From: Clostridium tunisiense TJ
GTDB lineage: Bacteria > Bacillota > Clostridia > Clostridiales > Clostridiaceae
Direction of reading: 5' to 3'
Length of the DNA: 64,000 nucleotides
Assembly: GCF_000300195.1 (NCBI RefSeq)
Contig: NZ_AMQH01000016.1
Coordinates: 62,001 to 126,000, forward strand
In this document: piece by piece, positions 1-8,010 of the stretch
How positions within the stretch are numbered: position 1 is the first letter of the stretch
How the letters are laid out: every line of letters starts with the position of its first letter
The notes under the pieces: model-generated
What the model was told of the DNA's origin: nothing
The model's input: the letters and a program-made list of their open reading frames with translations, nothing else
Databases searched by the model: none
Program-made: the position numbers and the translations under genes

Positions 1-318
1 TTCCTTGAAAAATTAATGGAAATTGTATCTAATGAGGATTATGAATTTAGGTTGATTTTAGGAACTATTAATGGGAAACCAGTTTCTACCGCTGCCTTTT
101 TAAGATTATATGATGATCTTTGCGGTATATATCTGGTTTCAACAACTGAAAAAGCTCATAAGGATGAGTTTGTTGGAGTGACCTTAACACAAGCACTTAA
201 AAAGGTAAAAGAGCATGATATGTATTTATGTTTTGTTAATTCAGTTGAATCAGAATTGGAGCTATACAATAAAGTTGGCTTTATTTGCTGTGATTACAGA
301 AAAAATAATAAATTATAG
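1..318 (+). CDS. GNAT-like acetyltransferase, C-terminal part (cut by the window edge)
   Basis: The reading frame is open to the left edge: the codons before the first ATG at 16 read FLEKL with no stop, so this is the tail of a longer gene. The residues look like the second half of a GNAT N-acetyltransferase fold: two beta strands around IYLVST, a helix with LTQALKKVKEHD, then a strand and the typical late segment in which a residue such as YNKVGF is followed by a final strand. Such enzymes transfer an acetyl group from acetyl-CoA to an amine; the substrate cannot be told. The stop codon is part of a possible structured leader before the PucR gene. Confidence 0.55.
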   Translation, partial: FLEKLMEIVSNEDYEFRLILGTINGKPVSTAAFLRLYDDLCGIYLVSTTEKAHKDEFVGVTLTQALKKVKEHDMYLCFVNSVESELELYNKVGFICCDYRKNNKL

Positions 319-421
319 GTGCTATTATATACCTGTTAAGGTAGTAGTATTCAGTGTGTTGCTGTAACCTGAACACCTAATTGATTTACTTCAAAGCTTC
401 TATTGGAAAGGAGAATTTTAC

Positions 422-1579
422 ATGGCTATAACTATAATTGAAGCAACAAAACTAGAAACCTTTAAAAACTTTAGATTAATTTCAGGCATTAGCGGACTAA
501 ACAGACAAGTTGAAAAAGTTGGCATACTTGATTGGGAATTCTTCTCCAAATCAGAGTGGGTCTTTAATAAAGGGGAATTTGTCCTTACTAGTCTTTTATT
601 TGCAAGGGATAATCCAGAGTTTATATTGGAAGCTGTTAAAGAATTAATTAAAGATGGTGCCAGTGGTTTAGCCTTCAAGAATATTTATTATAAGGATCTC
701 CCTATGGAGGTTATAGATTATTCAAATAAAAATTCCTTTCCTATATTTATCTTTGATAATAGTGTTTATTTTGAAGATATTATTACAGAGGTAATGGATA
801 AAATACGATTTTCAGAAAATCATGAACTAATGGAATCCAAAATTGATATTCTTATTAAAAAGAGCCTAAATAAAACCACAGTAAAGGAAATAGCCTTAGA
901 GATTAACAGCAGCTTTAAAGAAAACTTTTTTGTGCTTTATTGCAAAAATATAAAATATATTCATAGCGATGGCATAATAAGTTCTATTGAGAGCCTAAAA
1001 AGAAAAAAGAAAATTGGACTTCACAGCACTGCTTTGAAATACAGAAATGGGCTGTTGATTATTTTTACTGAGGATAGGATAGAGCTAAAAAACTTTAAAA
1101 ACAGTGTAGATCATCTGATAAATACTCTTGGCATTAAGGCTCCAGATTACTATATTGGAGTAAGTAGCCTCCACTACACCCTTGTGGAACTAGATCAAGG
1201 AATAAAGGAAAGCCTTTTTGCTCAAAAAACTGGTGAGGTTTCCACTCTATCCTTTAATTATTTTAATGACATTGGAATTTTCAGCATCCTTATGCCCTTT
1301 GTAGATGAGACTTGGATGCAAGGCTTTTACAATAGAATAATACATCCTATTAAAAGTTATGATGAAAAATACAATACTGAGCTCTTTCCTACAGCCATAA
1401 AATATATTGAAAATGACGGAAAAATAATTGAAACTGCAAATACTTTATTTTTGCATAAAAACACAATTAGATATAGAATCGGTAAAATAAAAGAACTGTT
1501 AAACATGGAGGATTGTGAAGGAAGCTTCTATGAGCAGCTGTCAATAGCAGTAAAGTTGTATAAGATATATAACCTGTAG
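422..1579 (+). CDS. PucR family transcriptional regulator
   Basis: The protein is 385 residues and has the two hallmarks of the PucR family. The N-terminal PucR-type sensor domain (about 5-125) includes the typical stretch around VGILDWEFF and FVLTSLLFA. The C-terminal helix-turn-helix (about 325-380) contains NTLFLHKNTIRYRIGKI, characteristic of the PucR/CdaR helix-turn-helix domain. B. subtilis PucR controls purine catabolism, but the family is broad and the ligand here is unknown. The start ATG follows GGAAAGGAG by 8 bases. A stem-loop terminator lies about 95 bp downstream, so it is probably monocistronic. The EamA exporter follows and could be a target, which is inference from proximity. 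Confidence 0.85.
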   Translation: MAITIIEATKLETFKNFRLISGISGLNRQVEKVGILDWEFFSKSEWVFNKGEFVLTSLLFARDNPEFILEAVKELIKDGASGLAFKNIYYKDLPMEVIDYSNKNSFPIFIFDNSVYFEDIITEVMDKIRFSENHELMESKIDILIKKSLNKTTVKEIALEINSSFKENFFVLYCKNIKYIHSDGIISSIESLKRKKKIGLHSTALKYRNGLLIIFTEDRIELKNFKNSVDHLINTLGIKAPDYYIGVSSLHYTLVELDQGIKESLFAQKTGEVSTLSFNYFNDIGIFSILMPFVDETWMQGFYNRIIHPIKSYDEKYNTELFPTAIKYIENDGKIIETANTLFLHKNTIRYRIGKIKELLNMEDCEGSFYEQLSIAVKLYKIYNL

Positions 1580-1598
1580 ACTGAAGTGAAAAACTCTA

Positions 1599-1645
1599 AG
1601 GTATTCGAAAATAAATAATAAGCCAAATATGTGAAGGATTACTTC
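1599..1645 (+). repeat. Relic of the 177-bp dispersed repeat (left end only)
   Basis: About 47 bases match the left end of the dispersed element seen at 34528-34705 and 37520-37726. The shared core is GAAAATAAATAA followed by a GTGAAGGAT segment. The centre and right end of the element are absent, so this is a solo half or a decayed copy. It sits in the gap between the PucR stop codon and its terminator. Confidence 0.6.
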
Positions 1646-1673
1646 ATACTAACTCTAAAATCTTAAAAGCTCT

Positions 1674-1713
1674 AAAGAACCTATAGAATAAAAATACTTC
1701 TAAGGTTCTTTTT
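1674..1713 (+). terminator. Rho-independent terminator after the PucR gene
   Basis: The stem pairs AAAGAACCT with AGGTTCTTT around an AT-rich loop, with additional pairing inside, and is followed by TTTTTA on the plus strand. Confidence 0.75.
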
Positions 1714-1739
1714 ATATTTCCAACTTTATAAAAATACAA

Positions 1740-1786
1740 TTGTACAAAGTACAAAAATTCATTATTATATTTATATTTTGTACAAA
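1740..1786. promoter_or_regulatory. Two GTAC-centred palindromes upstream of the EamA gene (possible operators)
   Basis: TTGTACaaaGTACAA at 1740-1754 has perfect 6-base arms, and TTTGTACAAA at 1777-1786 is a perfect 10-base palindrome. Both lie 75-120 bp before the EamA start. They share the half-site TTTGTAC and could bind a dimeric regulator. PucR, encoded next door, is the obvious candidate, but this is inference. Confidence 0.4.
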
Positions 1787-1860
1787 TAAATTCAAGTAAA
1801 AAAAATGGTATGATTAAAGTAACGAATAAAAAATCTTAGTGTAATGAAGGAGATGATTAA

Positions 1861-2778
1861 ATGAATAATAAAAGATTAGTTGCTAACCTGCTTCTAATTC
1901 TTACCGCTGCAATTTGGGGCTTTGCCTTTGTTGCACAAAGAGTAGGTTCCCAATTTGTAGGAGCCTTCACCTTCAACGGAATTAGGTTTGCTCTTGGAGC
2001 TCTATCATTAATACCTTTAATTATTTTTTTAGATAAAAGAAAAGAAAATAGTGAGGAAAGTACAGAAAAACCAAATTTAAAAGCCACGTTACTCCCTGGA
2101 ATATTGGTGGGTTTGATTTTATATGCTGGTGCAACCCTTCAACAAGTGGGACTTTTCTATACAACAGTAGGTAACGCAAGCTTTATAACAGGGCTTTACA
2201 TGGTGTTCGTTCCAATTATAGGCATATTTTTAAAACATAAAATTGGTAAAAACTCCTGGGTTGGAGTTATCCTTGCAATTATAGGACTTTATCTTTTAAG
2301 TATAAATGAAAATTTCAGCATAAGCTATGGTGACCTTCTTGAGGTTATAGGTGCAATTTTCTGGGCTGTACACATATTGGCAATAGACAACTTTACCAAA
2401 CGAGTAAATCCTTTAAAGCTTTCCTTTATTCAGTTTGCAACTTGCTCTATTTTGAGTCTTATAACTGCTTTCATATTTGAAGATATAACAATCAGTGGTA
2501 TTTCAAGTGCTTTTATACCTATAATTTACGGTGGTCTTCTTTCAGTAGGAGTAGCTTATACCCTTCAGGTAGTAGCACAAAAGGATGCTAAACCTTCTCA
2601 TGCTGCAATTATATTAAGTATGGAATCGGTTTTTGGTGCAATTGGTGGTGCAGTTCTTCTTGGAGAGAGCATGAGTGGTAGAGGCTATCTTGGCTGTGCT
2701 CTTATCCTTGCAGGAATACTTGTATCACAGATAAAATTTTCTCCAGAAAAAGTAATGGTCAGTGAGGCCGTAGATTAA
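1861..2778 (+). CDS. EamA/DMT family transporter
   Basis: At 305 residues with ten predicted hydrophobic segments, this has the length and duplicated 5+5 layout of EamA-type drug/metabolite transporters. The first helix reads LLLILTAAIWGFAFVAQR, typical of the first EamA repeat. The second repeat has WAVHILAIDNF and ends in a GAVLLGE type segment, also typical. Such proteins export metabolites or amino acids across the inner membrane; the substrate cannot be deduced. The start follows AAGGAGATGATTAA. It stands alone between a possible operator region and a strong hairpin. Confidence 0.85.
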   Translation: MNNKRLVANLLLILTAAIWGFAFVAQRVGSQFVGAFTFNGIRFALGALSLIPLIIFLDKRKENSEESTEKPNLKATLLPGILVGLILYAGATLQQVGLFYTTVGNASFITGLYMVFVPIIGIFLKHKIGKNSWVGVILAIIGLYLLSINENFSISYGDLLEVIGAIFWAVHILAIDNFTKRVNPLKLSFIQFATCSILSLITAFIFEDITISGISSAFIPIIYGGLLSVGVAYTLQVVAQKDAKPSHAAIILSMESVFGAIGGAVLLGESMSGRGYLGCALILAGILVSQIKFSPEKVMVSEAVD

Positions 2779-2930
2779 AAAACTCTTTAGCTGGCAAATA
2801 TTTATAATTGAGAAATCCCTCATCTACTGCTAAATCTTACTATGGAGTACTAGATATAAAAGAAAATATAAGTTTAAAATAAACTATAAAACACCGTGGA
2901 AAATAACTTTTTTACTATAGTTAAGATACA

Positions 2931-2968
2931 AAACCACCACATTAAGTTCATGCTTAATGTGGTGGTTT
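2931..2968. terminator. Strong stem-loop terminator
   Basis: A perfect 16-base stem (AAACCACCACATTAAG with CTTAATGTGGTGGTTT) encloses a 6-base loop. It lies about 150 bp after the EamA stop. The flanks are AT-rich rather than a clean T run, so it may work in both directions. Confidence 0.7.
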
Positions 2969-3060
2969 ATTAATTTAAATTTATCATTAGGTGATACAGT
3001 ATAGGGTTAAAGGTGAGAATTTATAATATTCATCTTTCAAAATCCTTCCACCAGAAATCA

Positions 3061-3110
3061 TTGACCACATGGTTTGTTTTTGATAAAATAAAAACAGACT
3101 ACATGGTTTG
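3061..3110 (+). promoter_or_regulatory. TetR gene promoter with two direct-repeat operator sites
   Basis: TTGACC at 3061-3066 and TAAAAT at 3084-3089 are separated by exactly 17 bases and preceded by an extended TG at 3081. A 14-base element, GAC(C/T)ACATGGTTTG, occurs at 3063-3076, over the -35 box, and again at 3097-3110, just before the ribosome binding site. Each copy contains an imperfect ACCAcaTGGT palindrome. This is the layout expected of an autorepressed TetR gene. Confidence 0.65.
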
Positions 3111-3123
3111 AAAGGTGATGTAT

Positions 3124-3747
3124 ATGAATAGAGAAGAAAAAAATGAATTGAGTAAAGAAAAAATAATCAATGGCTGCATTAAAGAATTTGGTACTAATGA
3201 GTATGTAGCTGCATCCTTAAACAATGTATGTAAAACCAATAATATCTCTAAAGGGTTATTGTTTCATTACTACAAGAATAAAGAAGAATTATTTTTAATT
3301 TGTGCTGAGAAATGCTTTGAGGAACTAAGCAAGTATTTGGAAGAAAATTTTCAGTGGCAAGGCAGAGGAATAGATGTGGAACTAAATAATTATTTAAATA
3401 AGAGATTAGAGTTTTTTAAAGAAAATAGTTATTATAACCAAATCTTTATATCTGCAGTATTCAATCCGCCAGAGGGTTTAGAGGATGATATAAAAAACTT
3501 AAAAAAGGTACTAGATGATACAAATAAAAAATTTTTAAATAGAATTCTTGAGGATAGTCAGCTAAAGGACAATATAGATAAGGACAATGCTCTAAATATG
3601 ATTTTAGAATTCGGTAATTATCTTCAACTAAAATTTAAATCTATATATAAAGAAAGAAAAGATAATTACGCTGATGTTATAGCCCAGCAGGATAAAGCTT
3701 TTAGTCATATGTTAAATATAATTTTATATGGAATTATTAGACTCTGA
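3124..3747 (+). CDS. TetR/AcrR family transcriptional regulator
   Basis: The N-terminal helix-turn-helix (about residues 10-55) includes SLNNVCKTNNISKGLLFHYYKNKEELF, the standard TetR recognition region. The rest is an all-alpha ligand-binding domain of unknown specificity. ATG at 3124 is preferred over the upstream GTG at 3115 because AAAGGTG lies about 6 bases before it. The stop codon falls inside the left end of a dispersed repeat (3739-3914), so the element has supplied or replaced the 3' end of the gene. The Na+/H+ antiporter downstream is probably the regulated partner, with the repeat lying between them. Confidence 0.85.
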   Translation: MNREEKNELSKEKIINGCIKEFGTNEYVAASLNNVCKTNNISKGLLFHYYKNKEELFLICAEKCFEELSKYLEENFQWQGRGIDVELNNYLNKRLEFFKENSYYNQIFISAVFNPPEGLEDDIKNLKKVLDDTNKKFLNRILEDSQLKDNIDKDNALNMILEFGNYLQLKFKSIYKERKDNYADVIAQQDKAFSHMLNIILYGIIRL

Positions 3748-3914
3748 AAATAAATAACAAGTCGAAGATGTGAAGACTATTTTGTGTTCACAAGCAGGCT
3801 TGTGCTGACAAGGAAACAGGTTCCGCAGATAGTGGAGCTATCAAAGGGTTTTGTTGACGCAGTATAGCACAAAATAGACGATCAGATTGACTTACTTATT
3901 TTTTGAAGATGCCT
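3739..3914 (+). repeat. 177-bp dispersed palindromic element, copy A
   Basis: Nearly the whole sequence matches 34528-34705, and part matches the inverted copy at 37520-37726. The left end has TGAAAATAAATAA and the right end has TTATTTTTTGAAGATGCC, which are approximate inverted repeats of each other. Internal palindromes pair around ACAAGCAGGCTTGT and GATAGTGGAGCTATC, and the outer ATTTTGTG/CACAAAAT blocks can pair across the centre. No protein is encoded. It looks like a MITE-like element or a mobile structured RNA. Confidence 0.8.
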
Positions 3915-3939
3915 TAAATAAAACTTTGGAGGAAAGACT

Positions 3940-5193
3940 ATGTTAAAACAAGTAATTTTATTAATTGTCTTTGTGTTTATGGCAATTTTTGTTGGTAAGC
4001 TTGTGGCAAAAGTTAAATTACCTGCAATTTTAGGGTGGTTAATCACAGGTATGATCATCGGCCCCTATGCCCTTGGATTTATGAGTAATGATATGATGAA
4101 TAAACCTTGGTTTCATATTCTAATAAACCTTGGGGAAGTTGCAGTAGGTCTTATGATAGGAACTGAGCTTATCTGGAAGGACTTAAAGGAGTCTGGTAAA
4201 CAGATATTAGTTATTTGCTTTACAGAAGCTCTAGGAGCCTTCCTTGTTGTAACCCTTGCCTTTGGGCTTTTATTTGTTTTTATGGATATTCCCTTTTATT
4301 TAGCCTTTATTTTTGGTGCAATTGCTTTAGCAACAGCTCCTGCCCCTTCTCTATCAATTATAAATGAATATAAAGCTAAAGGACCTGTAACCAAGACTTT
4401 AATACCTTTAGCAGCACTAGATGACGTTATTGGCTTATTAGTATTCTTTATTGTAATGGGGATAGTTACTAAACTAGTTTCCGACACAAGTTTTCCTATA
4501 TATTTTGTGCCATTAATGATTTTGCTCCCTATTGTTGTGGGAACAATTGCTGGCTTTATATCAGGAAAAGCTCTAAAAAAAGAAAGTAATAGAAAAAGTA
4601 CAACAATAATTGCTTTAAGTTGTATACTAGGAACTGCAGCAGTGGGCATCTTTATAAATAACTATATACTTCCTTCTCCAGTTATGAACTTAATGCTCGT
4701 TGGAGTAACTTTCTCTGCAGTATTTTCTAATATGATTTCGAAGAAAAGGTTAAGTGAGGTAATGGAGGCTGTTAATCCAATCATAGCTATAGCTATGATT
4801 ATAGTTATATTAAACCTTGGAGCACCGCTAGATTATCATTTAATAATAGGAGCTGGTTTATTTACAGCAGTTTATATAATTTCTCGTGCCATAGGAAAAA
4901 TTGGTGGTTCTTACTTTGGAGCTGTTAAAAGTAATGCCCCTGATACGGTAAAAAAATATTTAGGATTAACTCTTTTACCCCACTCAGGAGTATCCTTAAT
5001 TTTCACTGGAATAGCTGTGAACACCTTAATAGGACCTGCACCAGAATATGCTGAAATTATTCAGGGTACTATAGCTGCTGCAGCTGTTATAAACGAAATT
5101 TTTGCTGTTATTCTAGCAAAGCAAGGCTTTAAATATGCGGGGGAATTAGGAGAATCCGTAGAATACAAAGATGAAATAGTCACTGACAATTAA
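3940..5193 (+). CDS. Cation:proton antiporter (CPA2/Kef-NapA-like)
   Basis: The 417-residue protein is very hydrophobic, with about 12 membrane segments. The first half has LPAILGWLITGMIIGPYALG, typical of Kef/NapA-type exchangers, and LAALDDVIGLLVFFIV, where the adjacent Asp pair marks the ion-binding site of electrogenic CPA2 antiporters. It has no C-terminal TrkA-N domain, unlike KefB/C. It probably exchanges Na+ or K+ for H+ at the cytoplasmic membrane. GGAGGAAAGACT precedes the ATG. It follows the TetR gene, suggesting control by it, and its stop lies in a terminator stem. Confidence 0.85.
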   Translation: MLKQVILLIVFVFMAIFVGKLVAKVKLPAILGWLITGMIIGPYALGFMSNDMMNKPWFHILINLGEVAVGLMIGTELIWKDLKESGKQILVICFTEALGAFLVVTLAFGLLFVFMDIPFYLAFIFGAIALATAPAPSLSIINEYKAKGPVTKTLIPLAALDDVIGLLVFFIVMGIVTKLVSDTSFPIYFVPLMILLPIVVGTIAGFISGKALKKESNRKSTTIIALSCILGTAAVGIFINNYILPSPVMNLMLVGVTFSAVFSNMISKKRLSEVMEAVNPIIAIAMIIVILNLGAPLDYHLIIGAGLFTAVYIISRAIGKIGGSYFGAVKSNAPDTVKKYLGLTLLPHSGVSLIFTGIAVNTLIGPAPEYAEIIQGTIAAAAVINEIFAVILAKQGFKYAGELGESVEYKDEIVTDN

Positions 5194-5210
5194 ATGTCAG
5201 TGATTTTTTT
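5180..5210 (+). terminator. Terminator overlapping the antiporter stop codon
   Basis: TCACTGACA pairs with TGTCAGTGA around a 6-base loop and is followed by seven T. The stop codon is in the loop. A second, imperfect hairpin (about 5218-5248, CCCTAGTCA/TGATTAGGG) follows immediately and may be a back-up. Confidence 0.85.
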
Positions 5211-5403
5211 GCAAGAAAATAACCCTAGTCATTTTGATTAGGGCTATTTATAATCAAAGAGTATCATTTTTGCAAGTATGTTTTTGGTAATATCTAGTTC
5301 TTATTTGAAACTCTTTAGAAGCTCCTGCAATTTCACAATTTTTTCTTTTATAAAGATACAACTCTTACATCCAATGAACTAAATATAAACAATTTCTAAC
5401 TAT

Positions 5404-5946
5404 CTATTTGCTATTAAATTTACCATAGAGTAATGCTCCATAGTATTGATCTTCTATATAAAAATGATCTTTTAAATTTCCCTCTAGCTCAAATCCGTCC
5501 TTTTCTAATATTTTAGCAGAGCCAATGTTTGCATCTATTACAGTAGCGTGTAGTTTATGTAGTTTAAGCGATTCAAAGGCAAAATCACTCACTAAGGATA
5601 GACTATCTGAACCATATCCTTTGCCCCAGTGGTTCTTATGAAAAACATAACCAATTTCAGCTTTATTTGCTATTTTATCAAAATTAAATAACATTACTGT
5701 GCCTATAACTTCATCTGTGGATTTTAAAGCAACAGATGCGTATAGATGAGTATCAGCTTCCTCACGTTTTATCATAGTTCTAACAAATTCAGTAGTTTCC
5801 TCAAGGGACTTCATTAAATTCCAACCAATATACTTCTTAACTTCCTTATCTGATGCATAATCATGTACTTTATGAGCATCTTCTGTATTTAAGGGTTTAA
5901 AGTAAATGCTTTTACCCACCAATGAATGAAATAATTCTTTATTCAT
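5404..5946 (-). CDS. GNAT family N-acetyltransferase (RimJ/RimL type)
   Basis: This complete 180-residue protein shows the RimJ/RimL-type acetyltransferase plan: IYFKPLNTEDAHKVHDY near the N terminus, an acetyl-CoA site around NHWGKGYGSDSLSLV (about 130-145; the Q/RxxGxG/A pattern is partly degenerate), and the late LHATVIDANIGSAKILEKDGF motif. Family members acetylate ribosomal protein N termini or small amines, including some drugs. The substrate is not identifiable. The start follows AAGGAG. It is an isolated minus-strand gene; a copy of the second dispersed repeat lies upstream of its promoter. Confidence 0.85.
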   Translation of the reverse strand: MNKELFHSLVGKSIYFKPLNTEDAHKVHDYASDKEVKKYIGWNLMKSLEETTEFVRTMIKREEADTHLYASVALKSTDEVIGTVMLFNFDKIANKAEIGYVFHKNHWGKGYGSDSLSLVSDFAFESLKLHKLHATVIDANIGSAKILEKDGFELEGNLKDHFYIEDQYYGALLYGKFNSK

Positions 5947-6056
5947 TATTATTCTCCTTATCTATTTAATATTATCTATGGTGTTATCACTTATATAATT
6001 ACTATTATTTATTTTTTATTAGAAAAAAGCAATCTTCTTAGTAAAATTCATTATAT

Positions 6057-6205
6057 AGGAAACCAAAAATTAAACTTAACTTATACATCAGTCCTACCCT
6101 GGTTCCCTTAAGTGTTTATAGATATGAACTTCATTTATAATGAACAAGTTAAAACTCCACCATAGATCCCTATAATATACGTATTAATAAGTAATTTAGT
6201 TATAC
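6057..6205. repeat. Second dispersed repeat family, copy 1
   Basis: About 150 bp resembles 16064-16225. The best block is (A/C)GGAAACC, then ACA(T/TA)CAGTCCT-like sequence, then CCCT-GGTTCCCTTAA-like sequence. Identity is roughly 70% by eye in the first 75 bases and lower after that. Both copies lie about 80-110 bp upstream of a minus-strand gene. The copies encode no shared protein. Confidence 0.5.
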
Positions 6206-6211
6206 TTTTTA

Positions 6212-6250
6212 AAAAAACTCTTGCCTAATTCTAATAGACAAGAGTTTTTT
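6212..6250 (-). terminator. Terminator after the RibD-like gene
   Basis: AAAAAACTCTTG pairs with CAAGAGTTTTTT. Read on the minus strand the stem is followed by a T run. It lies about 45 bp after the stop codon of the 6297-6821 gene. Confidence 0.8.
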
Positions 6251-6296
6251 AGTATATTCACATACCATAGCTAATTAAGTGAAGTTTGAAAACCTC

Positions 6297-6821
6297 CTAG
6301 ACCTTGCTGTATCTTAAAATAACAATACCATTGTCCGTAATGTACTCATCCAAATGTAATCTTATTGTTGGATTGTTTCCTAAAAATAGTGGTCTTCCTT
6401 TGCCTAATATTATAGGAATTATGCCAATGATATATTCGTCGATAATGTCTGCTTTAATAAAGCTATCAACAACAACTCCACCACCATACAAATATATGTC
6501 TTTGCCTTCCTTCATTCTTTCCTCTTCAATTACCTTACATATATCTCCACTTATAAAGTGAAGATTGTCGTGATTTTCCATATTTTCTGTGGTTGCTATA
6601 TATACTTTTTTACTGCTATAATCTTTGTGCATATTTTGATCATAACAATTTTTACCCATAATTACAGTATCCACTTCTTCTACAAACTTTTCAAAGTCAT
6701 ACTTTTTTTCAGTATTTAATGTATCATCACCATCTCCTACTATCCAATCATATCCACCATCTTCCGAAGCTATATAACCATCAAGACTCACTGCTAAATT
6801 TAAAATTATTTTTCTCTTCAT
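6297..6821 (-). CDS. Dihydrofolate reductase-like/RibD C-terminal domain protein
   Basis: The 174-residue protein belongs to the RibD_C/YyaP group: it starts with ILNLAVSLDGYIASEDG, has VIMGKNCYDQ in the middle and DIYLYGGGVVVDSFIKADIIDEY, the NADPH-binding GGG region, then PIILGKGRPLF. These single-domain relatives of dihydrofolate and aminopyrimidine reductases have mostly unknown substrates. The start follows GGGAGGAATT. It is transcribed divergently from a WYL regulator across a 126-bp gap with a palindromic operator, a common pairing for this family that suggests local control. Confidence 0.85.
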   Translation of the reverse strand: MKRKIILNLAVSLDGYIASEDGGYDWIVGDGDDTLNTEKKYDFEKFVEEVDTVIMGKNCYDQNMHKDYSSKKVYIATTENMENHDNLHFISGDICKVIEEERMKEGKDIYLYGGGVVVDSFIKADIIDEYIIGIIPIILGKGRPLFLGNNPTIRLHLDEYITDNGIVILRYSKV

Positions 6822-6882
6822 TATAAATTCCTCCCCTATTTGAGTATTGTATTTTTAGTTTTACAATAATAACTATTATCCT

Positions 6883-6929
6883 TTGATTCATAACTTATTA
6901 TACGTTATAATAGTTGACATCCTATGTCA
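6883..6929 (+). promoter_or_regulatory. Promoter and 6-3-6 palindrome before the WYL regulator
   Basis: TTGATT at 6883-6888 and TATAAT at 6906-6911 are 17 bases apart. Immediately downstream, TGACATcctATGTCA at 6915-6929 is a perfect palindrome. This location would let the dimeric regulator repress itself, and perhaps the divergent RibD-like gene. Confidence 0.65.
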
Positions 6930-6947
6930 TATAATTGGAGGAAATTT

Positions 6948-7895
6948 ATGAGAGCAGACAGATTAATTTCTATATTAATGTTACTACAAATACATAAAAA
7001 GTTAACTGCTTCTGAGTTATCAAAAAGACTTGAGGTATCTGTTAGAACTATTTACAGAGACATTGATACCCTTAGTGGTATTGGAGTTCCAATAGTAGCT
7101 GATAAAGGCATAAATGGAGGAATTAAACTTATTGGAGACTACAAAACTTCTATTACTGGAATAAATAAAAATGAACTTTTCTCTTTATTTCTTCCAACTG
7201 GGGATAAAATTTTAGAGGATTTAGGTAAGGAAAAGCTTAAAGACTCTACAATTCTAAAGATTTTAGGAGACTCTTCCTCAGATGAACTAAAAGAATTTGA
7301 AAACCTTCAAAACTATATTTATGTAGATATGAATACTTGGAACGAGCCTAGCACTATCTTAAATACAGATATTCTTTCTGTGTTACAAAATGCTATCTGG
7401 AATTCCAACACATTAAAAATATTATACAGAAAAAAAGATGCAGTAAAAGAAGTAGAACTAAATCCACTGGGATTAGTTTGTAAACGGGGCACTTGGTATT
7501 TAGTTGCAATAAATAATGAGATTATTAAAACCTATAAAGTTACTTCTATTGAGTCAGCTTTGCTAACGCTCAATACCTTTAATAGGCCAGATAACTTTAA
7601 TTTAAAGAGTTACTGGATAGATTCTACAAAAAGCTTTAAAAGCTTAATTCCAAAATTTACTTTTACTTTTAAAATTAATCCCAAGATATTAAACAATATT
7701 AAGGAAAGACAATTTATAACTATATCTGAAATCTTACAAAAGGATGACAATACTTATCTTATAATTAAATTCGATTCCCTTTGGCAAGGTGTAGAATTTG
7801 CCTTTGGATATGGTAAGTCAATAGAAATAATTGAGCCAATTGAGGCTATCTCTGAAATTAGAAAAAAAGCTGAAGAAGTTCTTGAGTTGTACTAA
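6948..7895 (+). CDS. YafY/DeoR-type transcriptional regulator with WYL domain
   Basis: The N terminus is a winged helix (about 1-60) with LTASELSKRLEVSVRTIYRDIDTLSGIGVPI. The middle is the WYL domain (about 135-215), where the signature tryptophan-tyrosine-leucine appears in KRGTWYLVAIN, and a WCX-like C-terminal domain ends with PIEAISEIRKKAEEVL. WYL domains sense ligands such as nucleic acids in defence regulators, but most members of this type are local metabolic repressors. ATG 6948 has GGAGGAAATTT directly before it. An upstream in-frame ATG at 6924 lies inside the operator and has no ribosome binding site. Confidence 0.9.
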   Translation: MRADRLISILMLLQIHKKLTASELSKRLEVSVRTIYRDIDTLSGIGVPIVADKGINGGIKLIGDYKTSITGINKNELFSLFLPTGDKILEDLGKEKLKDSTILKILGDSSSDELKEFENLQNYIYVDMNTWNEPSTILNTDILSVLQNAIWNSNTLKILYRKKDAVKEVELNPLGLVCKRGTWYLVAINNEIIKTYKVTSIESALLTLNTFNRPDNFNLKSYWIDSTKSFKSLIPKFTFTFKINPKILNNIKERQFITISEILQKDDNTYLIIKFDSLWQGVEFAFGYGKSIEIIEPIEAISEIRKKAEEVLELY

Positions 7896-7994
7896 AACTG
7901 AGATTACAACAAACAATCGATCATTTATTATTTCTATATATAAAAATTCTTTAAGCAATGATTTTCTACTGAATATTTAATAAGTATAATTAAT

Positions 7995-8010
7995 TGATAA
8001 TTATTATTGA
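7995..8010. promoter_or_regulatory. Possible Fur-family box before the ZIP transporter
   Basis: TGATAATTATTATTGA is a near match to the 7-1-7 inverted repeat of Fur, Zur and PerR operators (TGATAATnATTATCA), 108 bp before the ZIP start. The surrounding DNA is very AT-rich, so a chance match is possible. Confidence 0.35.

Noticed and set aside
4296-4649. 117-codon open frame on the minus strand
   Set aside because: Antisense to the Na+/H+ antiporter gene; no ribosome site or family features.
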